A stretch of DNA of 33,057 nt from Bacteroidota bacterium (GCA_016776505.1 JADHTG010000036.1:1-33057), one strand, 5' to 3'; shown: positions 18,015-26,807, counted from the first letter of the stretch. Notes: generated by a model not told the origin, from the letters alone. Program-made: numbers and translations.

Positions 18015-19181
18015 TTAAATTACAGCAAGGTATTTTGTAAGAAAAGTATTTAAGCTACAGACCCTGATATTTTTATCAAAAAGATAATCTTCACTTGAAG
18101 GTGTAATAACGAAATTTAAGTTAGTATTTAAATCTTGTATACTTATTCGAAAACCTTTGGATGTTGAAGGAGAATTCGAAAATTTGATTTCACAACATGC
18201 AACAGGAATTTGACCTTTGGTAATAACAAGGTCACATTCTGAACCGGCTTGTGTACGATAAAAGAATAGGTCATGCGAATCTGGTTTCAAGATATCAATT
18301 TGTTCAACTACATAACCTTCAAATGACGCCCCAACTTTAATGTTTAATGCCAGGTTATCAAACGATTCAATGTTAATAAGCTGGTGTAGAATTCCACTGT
18401 CTCGTATATAAATCTTTGGAGATTTTACTAATCGTTTTCCAATATTTGAATAAAAGGGGTGAAGTCGTCTGACAAGAAAAGCTCCTTCCAAATAATCTAG
18501 GTATTTGTTTACAGTAGGATGAGTTAATCCAAGCGAACGTCCGAAATCACTGGCATTCCATAACCCCCCATGATGATGAGCCAACATGGTCCAGAATCTT
18601 CTGATGCTAACGCTTGAAACATTTAATCCCAATTGCGGAAGATCTGTTTCAATATATGTGCGAATAAATGCTCGCAACCACTCATAACTTACTTTGTCAT
18701 TATTTTGAAATAAAGATTTTGGATAGCCACCTTTATACCAGTGTTTTTCAAATGTAATATTCTCAGGAAGTTCCATTTGATTGAAGGGATGTAGTTCGAT
18801 ATATGAAATACGCCCTGCCAACGATTCTGATGATTTTCTAATTAATGAGGGTGCTGCAGATCCTAGTAATATGAATCTGGATGCAACAGGATTTTGGTCA
18901 ACTAATGCACGAATTAGAGGAAATAATTCAGGCATTCGTTGCACTTCATCAATAATGACACATTTGTCTTCATATTGTTGAAAGATAAACTCTGGATTTT
19001 CCAGTATGTCAATATCAGTAGATAACTCAAGATCAAAATACATGACCTCTTTTAGGATATTTGAACTTATATGCTTGACTAATGTTGTTTTACCAACTTG
19101 TCGAGGTCCAATAATACCAATTACGGAAAAATGCTGCGAAAGTTCCTCTATTTTTTCTTCAACAAGTCGATTATAATACAT
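18015..19181 (-). CDS. AAA ATPase with C-terminal DUF4143 domain
   Basis: A P-loop ATPase of the ATP-binding/DUF4143 family, common and multi-copy in Bacteroidota and archaea; its cellular role is not established. Counted from the chosen start it has Walker A GPRQVGKT (25-32), Walker B VIIDEVQ, a middle winged-helix-like region (NASDFGRSLGLTHPTVNKYL) and a DUF4143 C-terminus. That end carries SECD ... EIK (D317, E331, K333), the D-(x)n-ExK arrangement of the PD-(D/E)xK nuclease-like fold. A frame eight codons longer starts at 19205, but the ATG at 19181 (MYYNRLVEEKI) is the family-typical start, and the longer one would lie inside the promoter repeat. It is a lone gene between core genes, a sign of an accessory insertion. 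Confidence 0.88.
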   Translation of the reverse strand: MYYNRLVEEKIEELSQHFSVIGIIGPRQVGKTTLVKHISSNILKEVMYFDLELSTDIDILENPEFIFQQYEDKCVIIDEVQRMPELFPLIRALVDQNPVASRFILLGSAAPSLIRKSSESLAGRISYIELHPFNQMELPENITFEKHWYKGGYPKSLFQNNDKVSYEWLRAFIRTYIETDLPQLGLNVSSVSIRRFWTMLAHHHGGLWNASDFGRSLGLTHPTVNKYLDYLEGAFLVRRLHPFYSNIGKRLVKSPKIYIRDSGILHQLINIESFDNLALNIKVGASFEGYVVEQIDILKPDSHDLFFYRTQAGSECDLVITKGQIPVACCEIKFSNSPSTSKGFRISIQDLNTNLNFVITPSSEDYLFDKNIRVCSLNTFLTKYLAVI

Positions 19182-19183
19182 GT

Positions 19184-19227
19184 TACCTTGAATATTGAAA
19201 ATCAAATTTACAGATTACAAGGATAAA
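19184..19227 (-). repeat. 44-bp repeat copy 1, at the start of the ATPase gene
   Basis: This copy matches 19261-19304 at 40 of 44 positions, 77 bases apart in direct orientation. It is itself an imperfect dyad, with CCTTG at one end and CAAGG at the other around a TTTGA centre. It ends two bases before the ATPase ATG and contains its predicted -7 box. Confidence 0.75.
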
Positions 19228-19234
19228 AGCCAAA
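19203..19234 (-). promoter_or_regulatory. Promoter of the DUF4143 ATPase gene
   Basis: On the minus strand TTTG (19231-19234) and TAAATTTG (19203-19210) are separated by 20 bases, a complete match to the Bacteroidota TTTG-N19-21-TAnnTTTG promoter. The -7 box is at the centre of repeat copy 1, so a protein bound to the dyad would block transcription. The leader would be about 15 bases. Confidence 0.65.
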
Positions 19235-19260
19235 TGTTTTTAAGTATAATTTATTAAATA

Positions 19261-19304
19261 TACCTTGAAAATTGAAAATCAAGTTTACAAATTACGAGGA
19301 TAAA
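19261..19304 (-). repeat. 44-bp repeat copy 2, upstream of the ATPase gene
   Basis: It differs from copy 1 at four positions. The box equivalent to the -7 element reads TAAACTTG, one mismatch from TAnnTTTG, so this copy has probably lost promoter function while keeping the dyad arms (12 of 17 arm positions pair). It lies between the ATPase and the end of the GT-C/TPR gene. Confidence 0.75.
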
Positions 19305-19365
19305 TCATCATTTTCTTCAAGAGAACAAAGAATAAACCAGCATCCAGAAACTAGAAAGCAGGATT

Positions 19366-21522
19366 TTACTTACAATACTTCTCCACTTCCTGTTCTGCAG
19401 CCTGGAAACCCAATTGCACAGCTTTTTGTAGGTCATCACATACACCGCTTATGTTTCCCAGGTCAATATTCGTCATGGCTCTTAAATAATACACCTGGGC
19501 ATAGCCTGGATTAAGACGAAGAGCCTCGTTGAAATCCGGCAATGCATTTTCAGACTGATCTAATGTAAGATAGGCAATGCCACGATTACTAAAGGCTTTA
19601 TCGTATCCGGGTTCAATTTCAATGGACTTGTTCAGATCACTCAGTGCACCTTTGAAATCACCGAATTGTCCTTTTAATATTCCCCGGTTTGCCCATGCTT
19701 TGCTATTGGAAGAATCTGCGATAATCGAATAGGAAAAATGATTCATTGCACTATCATATTTCTGAAGCTTGATGTGTGTAATGCCTAGTCCATACCAGGC
19801 TAAAGATAATTTTTCCCTGTCACCATTATTATGCAGGATGGATGCATTGTAATCAGCCATGGCTCCTTCGAAATCTCCGGTTTTATATTTTAAGGAAGCC
19901 CTGTTGTAATAATTCAGTGTACTTATCTGACCTGCATTTATGGCTTGATTAAGATAATCTATGGCTTCCGTCAGCTTACCTTGCTGTTCAGCCAAATATG
20001 CTTTTTGCTCAAATGTTCTGGAATGTTCAGCTGCTCCAGGATCATCTTCTTTCATATTTCCCAATGCCATACTATAATATTTGTCGGCAGTTTTTGTTCG
20101 CCCTTTCGCCATAAAACCATCTGCATAGGTATCGTATGACTCATGTTTTGGTATTTTCTGAACTATGAAACTGTTGCCTAAAACACTTCCAAAAAGAAAG
20201 ATCAGCACCAGGTTGATGGCTTGTTTATTGAAATCTCTGCCATATTCTTTATAAAATAATATGGAGTAAAAAATAATAAATGGAATGGCTGCCAGGCGAT
20301 ATCTAAAAGCATTGAAAAACAAGATACCCGGCAATAATTGAGCAATTAATATTAACAGGAGAACGAGATGTGAATGATCCTTAATAAGATTTTTTCGTCT
20401 GATAAGCAGGTAAATAAGTGCTGCATAGAAGAATAGAACCAATGGGAAATAAAGTCCTTTATTGCTTAGTGTGAAAGACAAATAGCTATTCCATTTCCGG
20501 TATTCGTACAAGTCATAGTTCCTCGGTGTTTCATAAGAATGCAATGTGCCAAAGGCTTTAAGCAATATATTTTGAAAAGGGACTGTCAAATTCGAATTTT
20601 CATGCATTGTTTTTTTAAGCAGGAAAGAATTCAATAAATAAGGGTAGCTTTCATTGGGATCCGTATCTTCCCTTGTAAAGGTAATGCCAGCTTCATCATA
20701 CAGGGAAGGAAAAAACTCTTCCCGCCATTGTGAGGGCCGGATATTTAAGGTCCGTTTGATATCTTCGGAATTTCCAATGTAAAGGTTCATAGGGCCATTG
20801 CTGGAAATAAAAATGAAATGCCCACCTGTGTTTACAAAATTGTGCAATGTTGCTAAAAAAGGAAATAATAAAACAATTGAAGAATACGCCAGCACTCTTT
20901 TTAAACTTTCCCTAAACCTGAATATCAGGATCAATAACCAGGCGACAAAAAAAAGCAGGAACTGGGTTTTTGTAATGATGAGTAGTCCTGTAATAGCAGC
21001 ACTTAAAATCAATTGGGTCCATGATTTATTCATCACTATCAATGTATATGCTAATGACAGCGACAGGAAAATATAAAGATTTTCAGATAGGAATTTGGTT
21101 TCGATAAAAAGTTCGACCGGGTAAATGGCCCAGATCAACGCACTTATTAATGCTGCAGTATGATGAATCTTCGACAGGCTAAGATAAAGAATTACACATC
21201 CTGAAATACCAAGAAAAAACTGAAAAATGAGTATTCCTTTTAATGAAAAACCAATGGATAACAATATTCCCAACATATAGGAATACAAAGGGGGATGTAA
21301 AAAATGATAAGGGTAAAAAGCACCATTTTCAGCAATGTGATTCCCAATTTTCAAGAATTCAGTCTCATCAATAATGGGAAACAGAAAAAGAGGACTTCCT
21401 TTATCCATGCTGTAATATATCAATCGGGCAATAATGGCAAGCACAAGCACTATTCCTGTTGTGAACAGTTTTGATTGAAAGATTGAATTGATATCAGGTG
21501 TTGATTTCGAATGCATCATCAT
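19366..21522 (-). CDS. GT-C glycosyltransferase-like membrane protein fused to TPR repeats
   Basis: Residues 1-440 form a polytopic membrane region of about ten helices with the GT-C (PMT/ArnT-like) hallmark in the first outer loop: acidic IIDETEF (about 47-53), followed by HPPLYSYMLGIL. Such enzymes move sugars from polyprenyl-phosphate donors on the outer face of the membrane. Residues about 465-705 contain at least six tetratricopeptide repeats (for example ALSDLNKSIEIEPGYDKAFSNRG), which mediate protein contacts and should be periplasmic. The acceptor is unknown. Translation starts at the first of three successive ATG codons, 13 bases after an exact -7 box. It is divergent from the secreted T9SS-type gene; a joint surface role is inference only. 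Confidence 0.82.
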   Translation of the reverse strand: MMMHSKSTPDINSIFQSKLFTTGIVLVLAIIARLIYYSMDKGSPLFLFPIIDETEFLKIGNHIAENGAFYPYHFLHPPLYSYMLGILLSIGFSLKGILIFQFFLGISGCVILYLSLSKIHHTAALISALIWAIYPVELFIETKFLSENLYIFLSLSLAYTLIVMNKSWTQLILSAAITGLLIITKTQFLLFFVAWLLILIFRFRESLKRVLAYSSIVLLFPFLATLHNFVNTGGHFIFISSNGPMNLYIGNSEDIKRTLNIRPSQWREEFFPSLYDEAGITFTREDTDPNESYPYLLNSFLLKKTMHENSNLTVPFQNILLKAFGTLHSYETPRNYDLYEYRKWNSYLSFTLSNKGLYFPLVLFFYAALIYLLIRRKNLIKDHSHLVLLLILIAQLLPGILFFNAFRYRLAAIPFIIFYSILFYKEYGRDFNKQAINLVLIFLFGSVLGNSFIVQKIPKHESYDTYADGFMAKGRTKTADKYYSMALGNMKEDDPGAAEHSRTFEQKAYLAEQQGKLTEAIDYLNQAINAGQISTLNYYNRASLKYKTGDFEGAMADYNASILHNNGDREKLSLAWYGLGITHIKLQKYDSAMNHFSYSIIADSSNSKAWANRGILKGQFGDFKGALSDLNKSIEIEPGYDKAFSNRGIAYLTLDQSENALPDFNEALRLNPGYAQVYYLRAMTNIDLGNISGVCDDLQKAVQLGFQAAEQEVEKYCK

Positions 21523-21534
21523 GATTTAACTGGT

Positions 21535-21542
21535 CAAATTTA
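21535..21542 (-). promoter_or_regulatory. Probable -7 box of the GT-C/TPR gene
   Basis: TAAATTTG on the minus strand, exact for TAnnTTTG, 13 bases before the first ATG. No TTG at the -33 distance is seen. Confidence 0.4.
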
Positions 21543-21678
21543 ATTAGCTTTAAAATGACTACCATAACAATTGATAAATATGGTTCAAGGCTTTTGATCT
21601 CCCTTTTTGAAAAGGATTAGTTTTTGCATATGAAAAGAAGCTGTAATTGATTAAGTGTAGTTACTGTATATACAGATA

Positions 21679-21709
21679 TTGCAAAGCTTTCCTAATTATA
21701 GTATATTTG
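21679..21709 (+). promoter_or_regulatory. Promoter of the T9SS-type secreted protein gene
   Basis: TTG (21679-21681) and TATATTTG (21702-21709) are 20 bases apart, matching the Bacteroidota consensus in both elements. Transcription should begin near 21716, downstream of the TTG at 21714 and upstream of the ATG at 21729, which decides the start of the gene. Confidence 0.65.
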
Positions 21710-21728
21710 AACATTGCCTATTAGAATT

Positions 21729-24374
21729 ATGGGAATTAAACTAAAATATTTCTTTTTGTTGGCTTTTCTGGCCTTAACCATCAAGCAGGCTCACTCAACT
21801 CATGCCAGGGCTGGAGAAATTATTTACAAGCAATTAGGAGATCCAAGTAATTTTACTTATGAGATTACTGTGATTTACTATACCGAATCAAACAGTCCCG
21901 CAAACAGGGATGAGATTGATTTGTATTTTGGAGATCAAACCAAAGAAACAGTTAAGCTGACCACCCGAATTAATATTGGTAACCAAACCCTTTACAATAC
22001 CTATAAAACGGTTCACATTTATCCCGGTCCCGGTGAATATACTGTCTCGTTTTTCGATCCCAACCGGATTGAGAGTATAGTAAATATGTCCAACAGTGTA
22101 TTGACCCCTTTTTATGTTGAAACCATTATCATCATAAATAGTTTTAAAGGGACCAACAGATCCCCGATTCTTTTACAGCCACCCATTGATTATGCCGAAG
22201 TAAACCAGGTTTATAAGCACAATCCCGGGGCTTATGATCCGGATGGGGACAGCCTGGTATTCACACTTATTCCTCCCAAAATGGATGTAGGAACAGATGT
22301 GCAGGGCTACTTTCAACCCTATGCTAAAAATAGCTTTACACTGGATCCCTATACAGGTGATTTAGTCTGGGATTATCCTGATCAGCGAGGAATTTATAAT
22401 ATTGCCATATTAATCCAGGAATACAGGAACGGGGATTCTATTGGATCGATCACCAGGGACATGCAAATTATTGTAGAAGTGGGTCTTAATAACCCACCTT
22501 ATATCGATGAAATATCTGATACCTGTATAGAGGCAGGAAAAAACATCACATTATCTTTCAAAGTATGGGCTCACGATAAAGATGTGAATCAAAAACTAAC
22601 CATGACAGCCAATGGCGGCCCATTTACCCTTTCCACTTCACCGGCTGTTCTAGCACCTGCGGTTATTACGGGCTATAGAGATGTAGTGGCCACATTTAGC
22701 TGGACTCCTGATTGCGGTCACGTAAGAAAAGCACCCTATTCCGTTGTTTTTAAAGTAGTGGATAATCATCCATTACTGCCTTTATCCGACCTGGAGCACT
22801 TTTTTATCCGGGTCATGGGTCCTGCACCTGAAAACCTTGCATTAACAAATACCATTAAAGGAATAGAGCTTGACTGGGATAAACCATCGGCATGTAATAA
22901 TGTAAAGAAATATTTCATTTACAGAAAAATAGATACCTCTTTTTGGGATACCACAGTCTGTGAAAATGGAGTGCCTGCTTACTCAGGCTTTAAGAGAATT
23001 GCTGAAGTTTTTGGAGAAAACAACACCCAATTTTTTGATGACGATAACGGAAAAGGATTAACACCCGGAATTACCTATTGTTATAGAGTTACAGCAGTGT
23101 ATCTCAGTGATGGGAACTATGAATTAATAGAAGGTTATGCAAGTTCAGAAGTATGCGGAACTCAGAAAAAAGAATTGCCAGTTATTACGCACGTAAGCAT
23201 TATAAAAACGGATAAACAAGATGGTGTTGTTTTTATGGATTGGTCAAAACCCACTGAACTGGACACCAATATATTTAGCGGACCCTATGAAAACAGGATA
23301 GTTAAATCAATAAATGGAAGCAGTTTTGGTCTGGTAAAGGCCTTTAATTCAACTACTTTTGGGGGATTAAAAGACACTCTATTTATCGATTCATTTGAGA
23401 ATACCGTTGATAATCAGTTGAGGTATCGAATTGAATTTTATGGCACAGATAATGGAACCCCCTATTTATTAGGCACTTCACAGACAGCCACTTCCATCTA
23501 TTTGCAAGCCACCCCTTCTCATATGAAAAATACGCTCAGCTGGAATGTAGATGTTCCCTGGTTTAATGATTATTATGTAGTTTATCTGCAGAATGCCTCC
23601 AAGGATTATGATTCAATTGGCTTTACAAAACAAACTACTTTTCTGCATGAAGGATTAGTGAATGGGAAAGAGTATTGTTACAAAATTAAATCATATGGTT
23701 ATTTTTTAACTTCAAAAAACTTTGTCTATCCCATAGTCAACTATTCACAGGAAGTTTGTCAAACACCAATCGATACCATTCCGCCCTGTCCTCCGGAGAT
23801 CAAGGCAACCGCTTTTTGTCCGGAACACCGAAATGAACTGGCCTGGGAATACGTGGATCCCTCCTGTGCTGGCGATGTGATTGCTTATCATATATATTAC
23901 TCCAGGTTAAAAGAAAATAGCTTCAAACTAGTTGAAAGGGTGGAAGATTTCAACAGTAATTATTACAATGATGATCGCCCGACATTTGAATTCTCGCAAG
24001 CAGGATGTTATGTAATTACAGCTATTGATTCGTTTGGAAATGAAAGTGTTTACTCAAATGAATCCTGTGTAGATAACTGTCCCTACTACATCCTTCCAAA
24101 TATTTTCACTCCGAATGGAGATGGATTAAATGATGTAATTGAACCACTTGATGGGCACATGCACATTGACCATGTGAATATGCGAATATATAACCGCTGG
24201 GGACAATTAGTTTATAAAACACATGATCCTATGATCAATTGGGATGGTAAAGATTTTGAATCAAACCTGGATTGCTCGGAAGGTGTATATTATTATATTT
24301 GCGATGTGTATCAAATTTACCTGGAAGGCCCGAAAGAAGTGAGCCTGAAGGGAACTATACATTTAATTAGGTAA
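21729..24374 (+). CDS. Secreted multidomain protein with gliding-motility/T9SS C-terminal domain
   Basis: A large exported protein of 881 residues. It opens with a signal peptide (MGIKLKYFFLLAFLALTIKQAHS), then shows cadherin/PKD-like segments (about 145-365; DPDGDSLVFTL) and several fibronectin-III-like modules (about 365-790; APENLALTN ... IELDWDKP). The last 95 residues (IFTPNGDGLND ... IYNRWGQLVY ... WDGK) match the gliding-motility-associated (CHU_C) type B sorting domain used by the type IX secretion system. The protein is probably released or displayed on the cell surface; the ligand is unknown. A TTG start at 21714 is possible but precedes the predicted transcript. Riboflavin synthase begins 4 bases after its stop. 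Confidence 0.88.
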   Translation: MGIKLKYFFLLAFLALTIKQAHSTHARAGEIIYKQLGDPSNFTYEITVIYYTESNSPANRDEIDLYFGDQTKETVKLTTRINIGNQTLYNTYKTVHIYPGPGEYTVSFFDPNRIESIVNMSNSVLTPFYVETIIIINSFKGTNRSPILLQPPIDYAEVNQVYKHNPGAYDPDGDSLVFTLIPPKMDVGTDVQGYFQPYAKNSFTLDPYTGDLVWDYPDQRGIYNIAILIQEYRNGDSIGSITRDMQIIVEVGLNNPPYIDEISDTCIEAGKNITLSFKVWAHDKDVNQKLTMTANGGPFTLSTSPAVLAPAVITGYRDVVATFSWTPDCGHVRKAPYSVVFKVVDNHPLLPLSDLEHFFIRVMGPAPENLALTNTIKGIELDWDKPSACNNVKKYFIYRKIDTSFWDTTVCENGVPAYSGFKRIAEVFGENNTQFFDDDNGKGLTPGITYCYRVTAVYLSDGNYELIEGYASSEVCGTQKKELPVITHVSIIKTDKQDGVVFMDWSKPTELDTNIFSGPYENRIVKSINGSSFGLVKAFNSTTFGGLKDTLFIDSFENTVDNQLRYRIEFYGTDNGTPYLLGTSQTATSIYLQATPSHMKNTLSWNVDVPWFNDYYVVYLQNASKDYDSIGFTKQTTFLHEGLVNGKEYCYKIKSYGYFLTSKNFVYPIVNYSQEVCQTPIDTIPPCPPEIKATAFCPEHRNELAWEYVDPSCAGDVIAYHIYYSRLKENSFKLVERVEDFNSNYYNDDRPTFEFSQAGCYVITAIDSFGNESVYSNESCVDNCPYYILPNIFTPNGDGLNDVIEPLDGHMHIDHVNMRIYNRWGQLVYKTHDPMINWDGKDFESNLDCSEGVYYYICDVYQIYLEGPKEVSLKGTIHLIR

Positions 24375-24378
24375 TCAT

Positions 24379-24987
24379 ATGTTTAGTGGCATAGTAGAGG
24401 AAATGGGCAAAATTGCCGGTCTCGAATACAAAGGAACTAATTTCCAGATCAGAATTGAAACCGATATTTTAAATGAAATTCATGTGGACCAAAGCATTGC
24501 TCACAACGGGGTGTGCATGACAGTTGAAAAGGTCTTCGAAGATTCCTATCAAATTACAGCTGTTGAAGAAACCATGAATAAAACCAGTTTGGGCGATCTG
24601 CAGGTCGGGGGAATAGTAAACCTGGAAAGAAGCCTGAAGATGGATAGCCGTTTTGATGGGCACATTGTACAGGGACATGTGGATACAACTGCTGTTTGTA
24701 TCGATTTCAAAGAAGCTGATGGCAGCTGGTATTATGTTTTTCAATATGAGCCCGGCAAAAACCAGTTACTTGTTGAAAAAGGTTCAGTTACCATAGATGG
24801 TGTAAGTCTGACTGCTTTTAACGTCAATAATAAAACGGGAGAATTTACGGTTGCAATTATTCCTTATACGTACAAACAAACTAACTTTCAAATCATTCGC
24901 CCGGGAAGCAGGGTGAATATTGAATTTGATGTGTTAGGTAAATATATTTTCGCCTACCTGGAAGCCTATAAAGATGCTGTAAAATAA
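24379..24987 (+). CDS. ribE: Riboflavin synthase alpha subunit
   Basis: Catalyses dismutation of two lumazine molecules into riboflavin, the last step of the pathway. It has the duplicated lumazine-binding barrel: the first begins MFSGIVEEMG (usually MFTGIVE), the second begins near residue 95 with FDGHIVQGHVD, and KGSVTIDGVSLTAF is the second-barrel counterpart of the substrate loop. Its 202 residues are normal. The gene follows the T9SS-type protein by 4 bases, so it is probably read from that gene's promoter, an unusual partner. The same enzyme is called ribC in some species. Confidence 0.95.
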   Translation: MFSGIVEEMGKIAGLEYKGTNFQIRIETDILNEIHVDQSIAHNGVCMTVEKVFEDSYQITAVEETMNKTSLGDLQVGGIVNLERSLKMDSRFDGHIVQGHVDTTAVCIDFKEADGSWYYVFQYEPGKNQLLVEKGSVTIDGVSLTAFNVNNKTGEFTVAIIPYTYKQTNFQIIRPGSRVNIEFDVLGKYIFAYLEAYKDAVK

Positions 24988-25051
24988 CCTGAGTTCGGTA
25001 TATAAGTTTCTTACTTTCAATCTTCCATTCGCTTCCTGTTGTCAAATTCCC

Positions 25052-25339
25052 TTATTCCTCCTCCACAATAAAAATTTCCTCCCCTGGTTTTTTCATGTAG
25101 TAGGTTTCACGGGCAAATTTCTCCAGCGTTTTGCGGTTATTCAGCAATTCAAATTTCACCCGTTTTGTTTCTTCAATTTCACTTAGGTAATAGGCTTTAT
25201 TCTTCTTGAGTTCCTTGATGGAATTTCTTGTCTTAAATGTCAGGATCAGGTTGTTGCGATCTAAAAAGCCTACCCATACAATGAAAATAAGGATGGCTAA
25301 TACATACTTGTTTCTAATTATATGAAAGAATCTTTTCAA
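25052..25339 (-). CDS. Septum formation initiator (DivIC/FtsB family)
   Basis: A small bitopic division protein that joins the FtsL/FtsQ-type complex. Its 95 residues show a short basic N-terminus, one membrane helix (about 12-27, VLAILIFIVWVGFL), a coiled coil (about 38-75) and the family end pattern LEKFARETYYMKKPGEEIFIVEE. It begins 5 bases after the eno stop and is surely co-transcribed. The eno - ftsB neighbourhood is also found in Gammaproteobacteria. Confidence 0.9.
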   Translation of the reverse strand: MKRFFHIIRNKYVLAILIFIVWVGFLDRNNLILTFKTRNSIKELKKNKAYYLSEIEETKRVKFELLNNRKTLEKFARETYYMKKPGEEIFIVEEE

Positions 25340-25344
25340 TGTAA

Positions 25345-26634
25345 TTATCGTTTAAATTTAAAATTTTTCCCGGGATAAACAGCCTCTTCAGCCAGTTCTT
25401 CTTCTATACGAATTAGTTGATTGTATTTCGCAACCCGGTCAGTCCTTGAAAGGGATCCGGTTTTAATCTGCCCTGTATTTAATCCTACAGCTAAATCAGC
25501 TATAAAAGTATCTTCTGTTTCCCCTGAACGATGAGAAATGACAGAAGTAAAATTATTTACGGCTGCCATATTGATCGTTTCAATCGTTTCAGAAAGGCTT
25601 CCTATTTGGTTGAGTTTAATTAAGATTGAATTTGCAGCCTTCAATTCAACACCTTTTGATAAACGCCTTGGATTGGTTGCAAAAAGGTCATCTCCAACAA
25701 GCTGAATTTCACCCTTTAACTGCTTGTTTAATTCAATCCAAGCATCCCAATCATCTTCAGCTAAAACATCTTCTAAGGAGATTATTGGGTATTTTTTACA
25801 CCAGTCTACCCAGAATTCAACCATCTCATCCGAAGAGATCTCTTTTTGGGTTGATTTATAAAAACGATACACTTTTTTGTCCTTGTCATACATCTCAGAA
25901 GCAGCAGGGTCCAAAGCAAGACAAATATCCTGACCAGGCTTATATCCTGTTTTTTCAATAGCAGCAATAACCATTTCAATGGCTTCTTCATTTGATTCCA
26001 GGTTCGGTGCAAAACCTCCTTCATCGCCTACATTGGTAGAGTATTTTTTGCTATGCAAATAATCTTTCAGGCTATAAAATACCTTGGCAGACATGTGGAG
26101 TGCATCACTGAATGTATCTGCACCAACAGGCATAATCATGAATTCCTGGAAGTCTATTTTGTTGTCCGCATGCTTACCTCCATTTAATATATTCATCATG
26201 GGAATGGGCAAAGTGCGGGCACCTACTCCTCCGAGGTATTTATAAAGAGGCAAACCACTTTCTTCTGCTGCAGCCCTGGAAACTGCCATAGAGACTGCCA
26301 GAATTCCGTTAGCACCCAGATTCCTTTTATTTTCTGTCCCATCCAGCTCCATCATGATGTTATCAATCACCTTTTGATCAAAAACATTCAAATCCAGAAG
26401 TTCAGGCTCGATTATTTTCTCAATTTTTTCACAAACAGCTAAAACACTTTTCCCACGAAAGAAATCCTTTTTACCATCTCTTAACTCCACTGCTTCATGA
26501 ATTCCGGTAGATGCACCGGAAGGTACTGCTGCTCGTCCGACAACACCATTTTCTGTAATGACGTCCACCTCAACAGTTGGAGTTCCTCTAGAATCTAATA
26601 TTTGTCGTGGTATTATTGCAATTATTGCACTCAT
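25345..26634 (-). CDS. eno: Enolase
   Basis: Glycolytic enzyme that dehydrates 2-phosphoglycerate to phosphoenolpyruvate. All key residues are seen: magnesium ligands D242, E288 and D315, the catalytic base K340 ([10 protein letters not shown]), the acid loop GDEGGFAPN with E205, and the signature [15 protein letters not shown] (367-381). The 429 residues are a full-length enzyme. It is the first gene of an eno - divIC unit with an exact -7 box 21 bases upstream of its ATG. Confidence 0.98.
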   Translation of the reverse strand: MSAIIAIIPRQILDSRGTPTVEVDVITENGVVGRAAVPSGASTGIHEAVELRDGKKDFFRGKSVLAVCEKIEKIIEPELLDLNVFDQKVIDNIMMELDGTENKRNLGANGILAVSMAVSRAAAEESGLPLYKYLGGVGARTLPIPMMNILNGGKHADNKIDFQEFMIMPVGADTFSDALHMSAKVFYSLKDYLHSKKYSTNVGDEGGFAPNLESNEEAIEMVIAAIEKTGYKPGQDICLALDPAASEMYDKDKKVYRFYKSTQKEISSDEMVEFWVDWCKKYPIISLEDVLAEDDWDAWIELNKQLKGEIQLVGDDLFATNPRRLSKGVELKAANSILIKLNQIGSLSETIETINMAAVNNFTSVISHRSGETEDTFIADLAVGLNTGQIKTGSLSRTDRVAKYNQLIRIEEELAEEAVYPGKNFKFKR

Positions 26635-26654
26635 TTCCCCATTTTATCTATATA

Positions 26655-26662
26655 CAAATGTA
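26655..26662 (-). promoter_or_regulatory. Probable -7 box of eno
   Basis: TACATTTG on the minus strand, exact for TAnnTTTG, 20 bases before the eno ATG; the -33 position is a T-run without G. Confidence 0.45.
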
Positions 26663-26786
26663 ACGATTAGAATATTTGATTAAAAAAATATTTATTAACC
26701 GGATCAATTAAATAAGCTTGGAATTAGGATAAATATCTGATAAATAATTCTCTTGGAAATCAATTCAGGAATTAACTTAAAAAAGG

Positions 26787-26794
26787 TAAATTTG
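26787..26794 (+). promoter_or_regulatory. Probable -7 box of the ndk unit
   Basis: TAAATTTG, exact, 13 bases before the ndk ATG. At the -33 distance there is ATTC, one base from TTG. Confidence 0.45.
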
Positions 26795-26807
26795 CAAAAA
26801 TTTTCAG

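Noticed and set aside
18015..21522. Defence island made of the DUF4143 ATPase and its neighbours
   Set aside because: The neighbours are aconitase and a GT-C/TPR membrane protein. There is no toxin, methylase, integrase, transposase or tRNA boundary to support an island.
21714..21728. TTG start for the T9SS-type protein
   Set aside because: It would fall at or before the predicted transcription start, and the ATG at 21729 gives a cleaner signal peptide.
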